Source: Prionace glauca | Lineage: Eukaryota; Chordata; Chondrichthyes; Carcharhiniformes; Carcharhinidae | Direction of reading: 5' to 3' | DNA length: 64,000 bases | Assembly: GCA_037974335.1 (NCBI GenBank) | Contig: CM075760.1 | Span: 6,135,432 to 6,199,431, forward strand | Shown: in pieces, positions 42,043 through 55,031 of the stretch | How the letters are laid out: the number at the start of each line of letters is the position of its first letter | How positions within the stretch are numbered: the first letter of the stretch is position 1 | Notes under the pieces: generated by a model | What the model saw: the letters and a program-made list of their open reading frames with translations, nothing else | Told to the model about the DNA's origin: nothing | Databases searched by the model: none | Program-made: the position numbers and the translations under genes

Positions 42043-45000
42043 GGCAGAAGGGGGCGGCTTTCCAGGCGCCGCCTGTTGATTCCCTGCTGGAGGCGGCGCC
42101 TGGATCCACGTCCCACCTTCCACACCCCCAACAGAATGGACTCGGAGATTTACAATAGATTAATATTAAAATGGACATTTTATCTGTATCGGGATATTTG
42201 TTTGGCTGAAATGTTCATTGTATTGTCCCCATTATTTCTGATGGTGATGTTACAGTTCATCATTTATTTATTTAAATAAGTAATTCCATTGTAAAAATGG
42301 TGATTTTATTATCACACCCCAACAAGAAAATAAATCTGAAAATGATGAAATAACATTTTGGAACATGAGACAATTTTGCAACAATTCCGTGTCTCTGCCA
42401 CATTATAATAATAAAGCACACTTTATCAGAAGAAATACCATCGATTTCTGCAACTCAATGTGTAGGATATACAAAGTGATTCTATTTACAGTTTGGTGGC
42501 TTTCGCTGTACAAATTGGGTTTGGAGATGAGAAGAAACTCTCACACAATACAATGTTTCTCCTTATATTTGACAAACTGCCCCAATCTCGAAGACAGGCC
42601 TTTGAAAATAATGAGAATCCCAACCTCCTGATAATTAAATAGTGAGTTGACAGAGAAACATAAAATTAAATTGATTTTTGATGGAGAAGTTAATGAATCG
42701 GAACTGAGATCATTAAAGTTCTCCTTCAGCATCCAGGTCATTACAGCTCACTGTATTGGTCACCGGCTGTCTAACATACACTGGTATTGGGAATACAGGA
42801 TATCAGAGCTTTGCGGCATATTGCACAATATCACAAGAATAAATGTTTTATCTTCCATTGAATCAGGTTATGAACTGATCATTTCTCCACTCATTGGCAG
42901 CTATGAGAGGAACTCTTCAATAACAGAAATCAGATTATACTGTACAATAGAACACGGTGCTAATCGGGGACAAGAGACGCTGCTGTTTCAATAGGATGCA
43001 GAACTTTCAGAATATTCCAGGAATCCCCGGTTTTCATGTCAGTTTTATGATGTTGTTTTAATATTATTTCATATCATTGCACCGATTTCACTTCACTGGG
43101 GAACTGGGCCCATCAACATCTCTCTCTCTCATTTCATGAAGTGATTAATAAACAGACTTTAATTATTGGAATGAAATTTACTCGGAAACTATACAAATGA
43201 AAAAAATCATCCGGTCGCTTTATTGTTTTGCGATACTATTTACTCAGATAATGAACAGGACACTGATATTTGATTAGAATGATTACGATTTAAAATGTGT
43301 CTTTCTTGTGGGAATGAAACATTTACTGTTTAAATGTCTGAATCCCATTTTGTCCATTCAGCTTCACGCTAATCTGTCCCACACAGTATTTGGCAGCAAT
43401 CCAGGCTGCTGTCAAATGCTCAAAGTTATTGACAGGAAACATCTGGGGGTGTTTGTGCAGTAGATCAAAGATCAGTTTCATCAGCACTAACCGCTTGGCT
43501 CCAAGCCAACTTAAAACCCTGCATGTTGTCAGTAAGGTCTATTTATAAACAAATCTACCCAGCAACAGTACTGGAGGCACTTGAATTTTTGGAAGTTATA
43601 AATCTAGATGATGTTTTCCCATCTCTAAATAAAGGATTATTTTCCACCTTCTCTGGCACCCAATTAACAACAATGATGATTTTTCCAACACATCAGGATA
43701 TTGTGATGGACGGACAGAAATAATCACAGGCAGACTGAAAAATGGCTCAGAGAGATGATACATGCTGTTATATTTGAGCATGCACATTTATATTTTATCT
43801 CCTTTTATCTTTCCATGGGATGTTTGTTTGGAAAGACCAACACTCTTTGCCTGTCCCAAATTCCCTTAAATTGACTGGTTTTCTTGGACACTTCTGTAGA
43901 TATTAAAGCGTCAGCTATTTTGCTTTCAGTCTGCAGTTATATCCTTGTGAGACAATGTAGGGATGGCAGATTTCCTCCATTGGGGAATCAGAGCGGTTCC
44001 AATGATCGCAATTACTATCCATTCCAGATTTATCAATAGAATTCAAAATCTACCTGCGGGAATGGTCCGACTTAAATCCCCGTCCTCACATCATTGCCCT
44101 GGGCCTCTGGATCACTGGATCAATTAAAATAATTGATGTCACCATCTACACAAACAATAAATGTATGACTGTGTTGACACAGGAATGAATGACATTTGAA
44201 TGATTGATGGATGAATGATTGTTGGATTCCTGAATATTTTGATTGAGGGATTAGTGAATGGATTGGTGGATTCATTGATAAATGGGACTGAATGATGCTG
44301 TTCTACATTTCCATATTTGTGTTTGACTACTTCATGAATTGAAACAACTCCTTTATTCAATGTGTGTCCATCAATCCTTCCAGAGTGTCTGGGTGAAATA
44401 CATTTCTCGGGAGTTAGCAAGCTGATCCTCTTGAAGAGTAGGGGAGATTTTCCTGCAGTTCGGATGGTTCATTTCTCTGCTGATGCTGAATTTTCATATC
44501 CAGGACAGAAAGAGAGAGCGGGATTTGGTTGAGGAGGAATGATTGTACTATATAAAATACTGCTTCTTTCATATACAACAAATCAATCAACAAACCCTCA
44601 CCCAAATTAGTGAAGACAACAGGGTGAAAAGTAAATAAGATAGCAACAGAAATATTTGTGAAACTCACTGGAAAACTACAAGTGTAACATTATTTCCCAA
44701 AACAGTGTAATAATGAATCGGAATTTAAAGATTCAGTAACTTCACATGAAGTACACGTTGTTCCATTTATATCATCACTTTGATAACCATCAAACTCTCC
44801 AGCTATGTACCAGGACATTCTGTGTGATGAGGAGGTGATGACTTGTCAATGAAGCGCAGAGGCTGCTGGGTAGCTGTTCATATCCTCGGTCTGAATTAAT
44901 TCCATTCCCCACTGAATTTTGGGACAGATTTCATTCCTTGGTGTCAAAAAGCCAATGTGTTGTCAATAAATTTTAAAATCAATAAATTATACGAAGCAAC

Positions 45001-45930
45001 GTGCTGTTATATATTGGATAGAATGAAATGCCGAAAATAAACAGAAAATATTGGAGAATCTCAGTAACATCTGTGGAGACAGAGCCTTTGTTTCACATCT
45101 GGGTGACCCTTCGGCAGAGTATTCCTGCTGCTTTGGAGAGATCATCATTGTTTCCTACAACGTGTCAGGAAAGCTGCATAAATTTCCTGTGAGATGGGAA
45201 TAACAGAAATAATAGACAATATTTCCAGACACACACAAGCTGCATCAATTCACAGAGTGATCCCAAATATCATAACAAACTTCTTCACCCTAAACTAATC
45301 AACATCATAATCTCGAAATATATCCTAAAAAAAACCTAATCCCTATCCACCCTCATCATTTCTCAATGTCATCACCCTCTTCAATTTCCTCCAAATAAAA
45401 AAGATAACACTGACTCGAAACGTTGGCTTTATTCTCTCTCCACAGATGCTATCAGACCCGTTGAGATTTTCCAGCATTCATTATTTTTGTTTCAACTTCC
45501 AGAATCTGCAGTCTTTTGCTTTTATCAAACTGATGAACATAATTGGTGAACGAATTGTTTATCTGTATGAAGTGATGATAACTGGGAAATTGGAATAACC
45601 CCACCTGGAAAGTCCTCTCCAAGACACTCACAAACATCACTTGGACCACTCCTTTACTTACGCTGCGTCGGAGTCCAGGAACACCCTTCCTAAGAGCACT
45701 GTCGGTGTACCTACACTGCAGGTTCTGCAGCAATTGAATAAGGCGGCTCACCACCAGCTTACTGAATGCAATTAGCAATGGGGAATAAATGGGGGCCGAG
45801 GCAACGTCGCTTTCCTATCACAGAGTAATTGTAAATATATTCCTCATTATATATGAATGAGATCTGGTGAATGAAATTATTAAATTGCAAATGGATGGTA
45901 ATTGGTGAAAATAATTACTATCTTTCTGAA
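42043..45930. repeat. Upstream flank of the IgM cluster, duplicated at 49.7-54.6 kb
   Basis: Ordered matches to the second copy: 42646-42850 with 51610-51815, 43385-43620 with 52350-52560 (for example atttataaacaaatctaccc / atttataaacaaatctgccc), 44045-44085 with 53025-53060, and 45840-45925 with 54480-54570. No coding exon is seen. Near 44150-44300 is a GATT/GAATGA-rich low-complexity patch. Confidence 0.8.
45412..45805 (+). repeat. Two retroelement tails
   Basis: 45412-45525 ('actcgaaacgttggctttat', 'gagattttccagcattc') and 45600-45805 ('aagagcactgtcggtgtacc', 'cagcaattgaataaggcggc', 'gcaatggggaataaatggg'). The second has its counterpart at 54260-54445, so it predates the flank duplication. 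Confidence 0.75.
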
Positions 45931-46679
45931 CTTTTTTTTATATTCTCCTTATTCGGTCCAGTATCATTAATTACTCAGCACTGTCTCAGTTCATGTCTAA
46001 GAAGTTCCTATATCAGTAAAACTGTGCGAGACACTGCCTCAGTTTTATTTCACTTGACAATGTTATTTTTAAAAATGTTTCCTTCACGGGATATGGGTCT
46101 CATTGGAATTTGGCATTTGACCATCCCCACGTGGCACTCGGCACTAACTCATTACTATTTTCTTGAAACCCCTGTTTATATTAAAATACAGCCTGGCTCT
46201 GTTAATACTCTGCTAGACCAGAGCTCAGTTTACATTGCACATGGCATTCTCTCTGGTGATGTAATATTTGATACTCACCCTATATATATTTCACTGTGGC
46301 AATTTTGTTCCTGCACTAACTATGCCTCTCTTTGAATTAAGTTTGTTTTACTCCACGGTTTTGTGAGAAGAAGAGATAATATGTTGGGATAAAAAAGATT
46401 GTTATCAGGCAAGATCCAGAAACGGGCAGTATTGGATCACCAGTATTTTATTGTGCTGTAATTTTCTTTATTTTTTTGTTCTTCATTGACAGTGAATGCT
46501 GCATAGGACTTGATATCTACTTTCACTGCAGCCAGCAGAAGTAGATTTCAGATTTCTTTTCCAGTGTCCAAAACCTCACACGGTTTGTCCTTGCAGAAGG
46601 ATGCAGAGAATTGTGTTCTCCCAGCCATTTTAATCATTACTGGCATTGACCAGTGCAGTAAAAACTGAGACCATGTCTA

Positions 46680-46920
46680 ATACAATATAAACGTGGATAT
46701 GGAGAATTGCAGAAATCAGATTGCATCGACTTTGATACAAACAGAGAGAGATCTAAATTAATATAAACAGAGACAATGTCTCGTTTAATATAAACAGAAA
46801 CATAGTGACATACAATATAAGCAGGGACAGCATCTAATTTAGAACAGACAGATAATATATCCAATTTACTATGTGCAAAGACAGACAACATAACATTCTA
46901 CATGCAAGATAGAATGAGTT
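46680..46920 (+). repeat. Diverged minisatellite, unit near 30 bp
   Basis: Repeated 'aatataaacagagacaatgt'-like units. The same word occurs inverted at 63590-63765 (atctctgtttatattaca). Confidence 0.7.
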
Positions 46921-47029
46921 AGGGTCCAGTGGAAAATAAACGAAGGCATGGCTCATAATACGAGCTGACACAGGGTAAATTTACTGTAATATAAAGATAC
47001 TGGTTCAATCCCCATGAAATTTGTAAAGA

Positions 47030-47570
47030 CGGCCGACTCTCCCATCAAAATCTTACAGGACAGGAGTAACATGGGGTTCGCTGCAGAATGCAAAGTCCCC
47101 TCTGTACTGGCAAATTAATAACTCCTAAATCAGGAATAGCATGAGTGAGATGCAAAGAGAATCTCCCTCTAAACTATCCAATTCAAACGTTCTTACAACA
47201 TTATACTGTCCATAAACAGAGTGAAACTCCGTCTATAAATCTGTTCAAACAAAATTAAGTCAGAAAGAGCATGGACACTCTTCTATGTAAAAACTCTCCT
47301 GCACTCTTCCTTCAGAGATCCAGGAGGCAGGTTTAAATTAGTGTTAGGTATAGGGGAAAGAGCCGTCCACATAGTTCCACAAAACACACCCAGGCTAGGT
47401 ACAGCAGAGATTCGATACGGATTAAATCTTCCCTGACAAACATATATCAACCATTCATAAACCAGGAACAATGAGTTCAGACGCAGAGTAAATATTCCTC
47501 TACTCTGTCCAGTCAAATACTCCAAGGACAGGGACAACACCGGCTAAATATAGGGAAAGATTTCACATTG
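47030..47570. repeat. Diverged minisatellite, unit near 62-66 bp
   Basis: About eight units of the kind 'agagtaaatattcctctactctgtccagtcaaatactcc' (broken here into shorter recognisable words) followed by 'aggacagggacaacaccggc'. It resembles a tandem repeat often met in shark DNA. Confidence 0.7.
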
Positions 47571-47749
47571 AATCCTTATCACCAGGTGGAATCGAGGTTA
47601 GGTGCAGAAGAACATGTTTCAAGCATTTCAAGATCATTGATTTCTCAAGAGATCTTTTAGAGTAAATCTCAGTCATGGATTCCAATTTATTGAATTATAT
47701 TCTTTTAGAAACCTGTACCTGTGGCTGAGAGAATACATTGGGCAAACAT

Positions 47750-47830
47750 TGATTTTTTCGAGCCCGGGGCAGGCTCGAGGGGCTAGATGGCCTACTCCTG
47801 CTCCCATTTCTTACGTTCTTATGTTCTTTT
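47750..47830 (+). mobile_element. LINE 3' end
   Basis: 'gaggggctagatggcctact' and 'tcttacgttcttatgttc' mark a CR1-like 3' end. Confidence 0.75.
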
Positions 47831-48591
47831 GCTGTGGAGTGAAGACGATGAACCATCGTGGAGAGACAAGACGCAGAACCAGACAGGAGAAAGACAGAGA
47901 AAGAGATGAAACACAGGAGATGTTCTGTGTCATTACATTTCGGGATCAGAGGGATTATTTCCTAATTCTGAACATATATATCATCATGATATTTTTCCAT
48001 ACATAACTGGTGAATAAATAATGTTGAAAAACAACCATTACTGAAATCCGTTGATTGATTTGCATGATTGTCTCTATTTCTGCGCTGTGTTGGTGGGGAA
48101 ATGTTTGTTGTGTTTTTGTCAGTCAACAATCTCATTTGGAATTACTATTTTTGTATTTATTTACATAAATACCTCACTGTTTACAATGAAATGTTCATGA
48201 CAGAAAAACCAGATAGACCGTCACTTATTGATCAGTTTCAACTCAAAATAGCGATTTATTTTAAGAATTTTAACAGTTGGTTCAATATGAATAAAACTTT
48301 TTGAACATTCATAACTCCGGCTGTACTTAACTAAAATAAAATAAGACATTTCATTTCAGAATTAGTTCTGAAAGTTCTGATGTCACAATTAATAAAGTAT
48401 CTGTGAACAGGCTGATATTCTACTGAATGTTAATCTGATTGAGGATTTAATCTGTTTAAACTCGACAAGTTAAATAAAAAAACAGATCTGATGTCTGAAA
48501 TATTCCTTCACAAATAGTGATCACACTCACACGAGGGAAGAATAAAAAATGTGGTTATCACGAAGAGATACAATTATTTTTGCTCCCTCAC

Positions 48592-49050
48592 AGGCGACAG
48601 GGAAGCGGGTTCGATTCTAACATTGGGTGACTGTGTGTGGTTTTCACATTCTATCCATATCCATGTGAGTTTCCTCCGAGTGCTCCAGTTTCCTTCCGCA
48701 GTCCCAGGATGTGCAGGTTAGGTGGATTGGCTGTGATAAATTGCCCCTTCGCGCCCAATGATGTGCAAAGTAGAATCATAGAATCGCTACAGTGCAGAAG
48801 GAGACCATTCGGTTCATCAAGTCTGCTATCCGGCAGAGCATCCTTCCCAGGCCCAATGTAAATTGTCTATGCTAAATTTCCTGTTAGTGTCCAATAATGT
48901 GTAGGTTCGGGGGATTAGCCTGTGAATATGTGTGGTTGCCGGGATCGGATCAAAGCTTGTCTAGGTAGGATGCTGTGCTGGAGAGCCCGCTGCAGATTTA
49001 TTGAACCGAATGACCATGTTGAACTGTATGGATTCTATGATTTTATGCTG
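48592..49050 (+). mobile_element. SINE interrupted by a second, inverted SINE piece
   Basis: The plus-strand SINE (48592-48775, resuming at about 48870-49050) is split by an inverted SINE 3' piece at about 48776-48868 ('agaatcgctacagtgcagaa', 'accattcggttcatcaagtc'). Confidence 0.7.
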
Positions 49051-49735
49051 CTATGATCAGGCAGAGCAGTGATTATATTCACATTAATCTCAGCGATTCC
49101 AAAGTTTTACAGATTATGGGGGAACTTGAATGTATAGAACATTTTACCCTACCTCCTGTTGCCCCAGAGTTCTTAAAACTCAATGATGTACCTTTGCTGA
49201 ATTTAGTCGCTGTTTTCATGTTGTAACTAACCAGGTAAGTTACGTACCACAAACTCCCACAAACCCGGTTGTGATAAATGGCCAACAAATTTGCGATTTT
49301 ATTTGACAAATGAGGTTTTGGGTCGGATATTGGACAGAACAGATTTGCTGTTCATAATTATATCAAGAGATTTGACATCCTGGCATTGATGTTAAATACG
49401 AATCTGGTTCTCTCTCTCTCTGATGATACCCATAGAGATGCTGAGGAGCACTGTTGCTGTTTTAGTTTTAGATTTCCGGAATCTGCAGCAATTTGCACTG
49501 GTTTTATTGAATCTCTGGATGCGAGCGTCACTGACAAAGCTAACATTAATTGGTGATTGTGAACCACCTTGCTGAAACCTGCCCTCTGGATGGGTGACGT
49601 TCCACTGCAGGTTTAATACAACTGGGTGGCGTTCTCGGATATTTCAGTGGTGGTGAAGGGTTATTTTCATCACATGGAACTGGAGTCTGTGTAGGACAGA
49701 CAGGAGAAAGATAGGAATACTCGGTTTATAGTTAT

Positions 49736-50165
49736 TTGCAAAGAGAAGATGTTGTTTGAAGTATAAAAACAATTCTGTGGATTCTGGAATTCAAACCCAA
49801 AGAGAAAATGCTGTAAAATCTCAGCAGGCCTGGCAATATTTGTAAGGAGAGGGAACAGCTGACGTTTCGAGTCCAGATGTCATGAGACTGTCCAGCAATT
49901 TCTCTTCACGTTGTTTTAAGTGTCTTTGGGTGGAATAAATTGATTCTGAATCTCTGGGGCGGAGGAATTGTGGGTTGATCCAAGACTATCACACTGAAGG
50001 AGAGACTATAAACCCTATCAGGGACTGGTCGGACCCAGACCATCCAGTTGCTGCCCATATTGAACATTTTGTCTTTACAGCTCAGTCTCAGGGAGCCTCA
50101 GGGATGCCCAGTTTCTGCCTCTGGCTGAGTCAACACAACCTCCGATTCGACACATTAAACAAAAG
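49736..50165 (-). pseudogene. VH pseudogene of a lost second IgH unit
   Basis: The minus strand keeps [16 protein letters not shown], then after a one-base loss GSLRLSCKDKMFNMG, then SNWMVWVRPVP, then a decayed CDR2 region and a framework-3 piece matching NNIFSL. The 3' part with the second Cys and the recombination signal is not recognisable. A 147-bp retroelement tail (49763-49909) sits inside framework 3, flanked by gttgtttgaagt and gttgttttaagt (target-site duplication). The acceptor side is broken by another insertion starting near 50165. Not functional. Confidence 0.88.
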
Positions 50166-50470
50166 CTATGAAAAGAAAACGCAACTCACCCCGGACACAC
50201 TCTCTCACCTTTTTCCATCAGGGACTAGGTAAAAACAAAATCTGAAAACAATACAAACCGACTCAGAAACAATTTCTTTACAGCTGCAACCAAAATTTTG
50301 AATGGATCTACCTCGCATTAAATTGATATTTTTCTAGACCCGAGCTATGACTGCAACATAATATTCTTCACTCTCTCCCTTCCTTCTCCAAGCACGGTAT
50401 GCTCTGTCTGTATAGTGCGCAAGACTGTGTACTAATGTGTGTGATAATAATAAATCAAATAAAATATATC
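50165..50470 (+). mobile_element. Retroelement 3' tail inserted at the VH pseudogene acceptor
   Basis: 'ttttgaatggatctacctcg', 'agctatgactgcaacataat', 'cggtatgctctgtctgtat' and the end 'gtgataataataaatcaaat'. It separates V-exon sequence from intron sequence that is contiguous in the intact gene. Confidence 0.75.
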
Positions 50471-50904
50471 AAAAAACACCGAGGATTATTCCCAGTGAAT
50501 TGATTGCTGACAATGGAATATTCAACAGACAGACTAACACTGAGGCAGAAAGAGTGAAATCCATTGGAACGTCTCTGCTAGACCAAAAGGTGAAATTATA
50601 TTTGAGCCTCTGTTATAGAGAAAAAAACAATTTGATTGTAAATCAAGTCCCTTAATTCTGCACCCCCTTTCACAAGAGAATAGAGGTAAGATGACATTAC
50701 CTTATCAGAGTAAAAACGTCAGTCTGATTTGCACATTGCAGCATAAATATAATCCATTTGAACAATTATTATCGATTTATGTAACTAATTGCTGGGATGA
50801 TTTTATTTCAGGTGTGGGTAGCCGTCACTGTAATTTGGGACTGGATACAAGAAGGAGGGAAGAAATGGCCTCATGTTATCAATCGGCAATTAATGCACAA
50901 ACTT

Positions 50905-51165
50905 AACTAATGTTCTCAGGACCCGACTTCGAATCCCACCACCACAGATGGTGGGATTTAAATTCAGTAAAAAAAAGCAACTGGAAATAAGGATCCACTT
51001 ATGGTCATGATATTATTGTTGATTGTGTAAAAACCTACCTGCTTCACTAATGTATTTTAGAGAAGGGAATCTGCCGTCCTTACCTGGTCTGGCCTATGTG
51101 TGATCCAAGAGCCATAGCAATGTGATGACTCTCACTGCCCTCGGACAAGAAGTAGGCAATAAATT
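50905..51165 (+). mobile_element. tRNA-derived SINE (second family)
   Basis: 'ttctcaggacccgacttcga', 'ccaccacagatggtgggatt', 'ggaatctgccgtccttacct' and the end 'gtaggcaataaattctg'. Confidence 0.8.
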
Positions 51166-51194
51166 CTGATCAGCCAAAGGTGCCCATGTCCATA

Positions 51195-51490
51195 GAATCA
51201 TTACAGAGCAGAAGAAGGCCTTTTGGCCTAACAGGCCCAAACCCACAACATTCCCATCCAAGTCAATCCCCATCACCCCACTTATATTCCCTGCTAATTC
51301 TCTTGACACGATTGGACAATTCATCATCGTGGATCAACCTAAGCGGCATATCCTTGAACAATGTGAGTAAATGAGCAGGCAATTGGAGAATATGCAGAAT
51401 CCACACAGACAGACCCAAACCGGGAGTTGAACCCGGGTCCCTGGCGCTTTGAGGCAGAAACCCTAACATATATGCCACCGTGCCATCCAC
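51195..51490 (-). mobile_element. tRNA-derived SINE
   Basis: Inverted copy from 'attacagagcagaagaaggc' to 'gttgaacccgggtccctggc' and 'tatatgccaccgtgccatcc'. Inserted next to the end of the previous SINE. Confidence 0.85.
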
Positions 51491-53054
51491 AAATTAATTC
51501 AAAAAGCACAATCCTCATGTGATGCAATATTTCACGTTAGATTTCCCCAACGGCTCCTTTACCCTGGGAAAATTAACACTGAAAGAAAACTGGTTTACTT
51601 ATAATTAATTGAGCTGACAGGGAAACATGACATCGACATCAACCTTTGGCAGAGAATTTATAGAATCCGAATGGACACGGTGATCAGGAAAGCTCTTTGT
51701 CAACATCCAAACCATTGCTGCTCATTTTATTGGCCACCGGCTGTAGAACATTCACTGGTAGTGGGAACTCAGGACATTAGGACTTTGTGGCATATTGCAC
51801 AATATCACAAAAATAAATATTTTGTCTTCCACTAAACCAGGCCGTTTCTTCACTCATTGGCAGCTATGAGAGCGACTGTTAAATAATCGAAATCAGATTG
51901 TGCTAGACAACAGAACATGGTGCTGATCAGGGATAAGAGAGGTTGTCTTTTTAAAGAGGTGCAGAACGCTTAGAATATTCCAGGTATCCGCGCTTTTCAA
52001 GACAATTGTATGATTTTAATTTACTTTTAATTATTTTCATTTTGGGGACATAGCACTGATCTCATTGGACTCAGGGGGTGGGGAGGTCAAAATCTCTTCC
52101 TTGCAGGTCATGAAGTTACTCACAAAGTGGCTTTAATTGTTGGAAGGACATTTATTTGGAAGTTATACAAATGAAATAGCATCTGGCCAATTTACTCGTT
52201 CCCCATACTATTTAATCACAGTGCAGCCCTTTAAGATATTTGCTTGGAAGGAATACCATTTAAAAACGTTTCTTTATTATGGGAATCAAGCATTTATTGT
52301 ATAACTGAATAAGTCCCATTTAATCCTAACATATTCGCGCTAATCTGTCCCACGCAGTATTTGGCAGCAGTCCAACCTGCTGCCAACTGCCCGAAGATAT
52401 TTACAGGAAGCATCTGACGGTGTTTGTTCAGTAAGTTAAAGATCTGTTTCCTCAGTACTGAACAGTTGGCTGCAAGCCAACCTCAAACTCTTAGCATTGT
52501 CAATAGAGCCTATTTATAAACAAATCTGCCCAGCAACAACTCGAGGCAACTTAATTATTATTTTTTAAAGCTGTGAACCTATATGAATGCTTCCCATTTC
52601 ATTGGAAAAAAAGCTACCCAGATTCTCTGGCACCTTGTTAGTAACAATGATGATCTCTCCAACCCAACAATACATTGAGATGGATGGATAGAAATAAATA
52701 CAGGCAGATTGTGAGTGTTGATTCAGAGAGGTGATATATCTTATACTGCATAAATATGTAGGCTGGTGTTTTATTTCACTTTATTCTTCCATGGGACGTG
52801 GGGGTCTCTGGAAAGAACAACATTGATTTCCTGTGCTTAATTCCTTTTCAGCTGAGTGGTGTGTTAGGGCATCTCAGAAGGCATTGCCCAGTTATATATA
52901 TGGCAGTCCATCTTGAGTTACACCCTGCTGAGACCAAGTAGGGATGGCAGATGTCCTTCACTGGGGAATCAGAGGGTTATCTCGTCGCTATCAGTATGAA
53001 TCAAAATTTATTGATTGAATTCAAATTCCACCTGCTGCCATGGTCGGATTTAAT

Positions 53055-53086
53055 CTGAATTTAATTTAATTTAATTTAATTTAATT
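53055..53086. repeat. (TTTAA)n microsatellite
   Basis: Six pure ttaat units at the edge of the LINE insertion, probably grown from its tail or target. Confidence 0.9.
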
Positions 53087-53636
53087 CCAGAGATTCACCA
53101 CCCTTTGAGTGAAGAAGTTCCTCCTCAACTCCATTCTAAACTGCCGCCCCCCCTTATCTTGAGGCTGTGCCCTCTAGTCCTGCTATCCTTTCTGAGCGGA
53201 AAGAATCTCTCTACCTCTACCCTAACCATCCCCTTCATTATCTTATACGTCTCTAAAAGATCCCCCCTCATCCTTCTAAATTCCAACGAGTACAGACCCA
53301 GTCTATTCAGCCTCTCTTCAAAGTTCAACCCCCTCATCTCCGGTATCAGCCGAATGACCCCCTCTGCATTCCATCCAAGGCCAAAATATCTTTCCGCAGG
53401 TGCGGCGCCCAAAACTGCACACAGTACTCCAGCTGCGGCCTCAGCAGTACCCTGTACAGTTGCAGCAAGACCTCCCTACTTTTATATTCAATCCCCCTCG
53501 CTATGAAGGCCAGCATCCCATTCGCCTTCCTGATCACGTGCTGCACCTGCCGGCTGGGCTTTTGCGACTCATGCACAAGGACCCCCAGGTCCCTCTGCAC
53601 CGTAGCATGCTGCAGTTTTTCGCCCTAGAAAAAGTA
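53087..53636 (-). mobile_element. CR1-like LINE, end of ORF2
   Basis: Minus-strand translation gives EYKSREVLLQLYRVLLRPQL, LEYCVQFWAPHLRKDI, LEFRRMRGDLLETYKIMKG and FFPLRKDSRTRGHSLKIRGG in two frames. It is 5'-truncated and 3'-joined to the AT tract. Confidence 0.88.
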
Positions 53637-55031
53637 ATTATTTATTTTTGAGAATTTATTTATTTTTATTTATTTATTTTTGTGAATTTTTACTATTTAT
53701 TTTTGTGAATGGAGAATTATTGGTAATATTGGCATCAGGCGATGACCACCTCCAAAAAGGGGGAATCTGACCGTTGCCCCTTGTCACTCAATGATATTGC
53801 AACACTGAATCAACAACTAACAACATCTTCGAGGTTACCGTTGGCTAATCGCTATGTTAGCTGGGTATATACATGCTCCAGCTGGAATATCAGCTCAGCC
53901 TGCTGTGAGTAACCCACCCCTTAACTCCCCAAACCTGTGCACCACCTGCACGACACATATTAGGGGACAAAAATGGTTCTCTCCACTTACTTGAATAGGT
54001 ACAGTTCAAACAACATTCAAAGATCTTCAACCCATTCAGGCCAAAGCAGCCGGCTTGACAGGAATAACATTTGCAAATGCTCACTCCCTGCACCACACAG
54101 AGCATCATTATGTACCATCTACAAGTTTCACTTCCGAACCTCACCAAGGCTCCTTAAAAAGCCACACGGTGGGTTGCTATTTGCAAGAACAGGGTAACAG
54201 TTACCAGGAAATATCACCTATAAGTTCCCCTCCAAGTTAGTCATATACCTGATGTGGAAATATATCATCCTTCCATCACTGGCGCGGGACCGAGATCCTA
54301 GAACTCCCTGTGTAACAGGACCGTATGGGTATCTACACCACAGGGTCTGCAGCAATTCAAGAAGGTAGCTTACCACCAGTTTACTAAAGGCAATGAGGAA
54401 TAGGCAACAAATACTGACTTGGCCAGCAACGCCTATATCCCTTAAATTAAAACATCAACATAGCAATATTTATGAATGGATGATAACTAATGAACACAAT
54501 TGGGCATCTTTGTAAATGGATGACAACTGATGGAAATAAATATCAACTTTCTGAACATTTATGACCTCTTTCTCTGCCAGAAGATAGGTTCCATTCCACA
54601 GGAGATTCATGATTCAGAAACATCACACTACCCGAAGACAAGGCCGACAGAAGAGATGGCAACATCTGTAGGTGTATCTCAATCATAACATTACGGGACA
54701 GGCCTTTGATAGGATGACAATTGTGTTACTCATCTGCTTGAAGACCGGGATTAACCTGAAGCGCAGTTTATGTTGGGAGATATACATATTATACCCATAC
54801 ATGGATGAATCTCAGTAAGACATTCGATACTAACATCAGGTCAGAGAGGACAACATTTGGGGGAACTAAGCTCTCCATCAGGAAATTCTCGGTCTCATTT
54901 ATGACACAGAAAAGGACAATTTACAACACAACTGATAGCTTATGGACAACACTTAGGGTTGAATCAACCTCTCAAAAATTGTCCTCCTCAGTCATCAACA
55001 AATGTGAAATGTGAAGAAAAGACACCAAACT
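53637..55031. other. No gene; AT tract and retroelement tail
   Basis: A TTTATTTT tract lies at 53640-53710. An old SINE/LINE tail lies at about 54110-54445. 54480-54570 is the last stretch matching the flank of the intact cluster. Nothing is recognised from 54600 to 55031. Confidence 0.5.

Larger units (their letters stand above)
49736..54570. repeat. Second copy of the VH and upstream flank
   Basis: Counterpart of about 41500-45930, enlarged by a retroelement tail at 50165-50470, SINEs at 50905-51490, and a (ttaat)n tract with a LINE at 53055-53636. Confidence 0.8.

Noticed and set aside
42647-42994. 115-codon plus-strand open frame upstream of V
   Set aside because: The aligned second copy at 51.6-52.0 kb does not keep the frame, and there is no recognisable domain.
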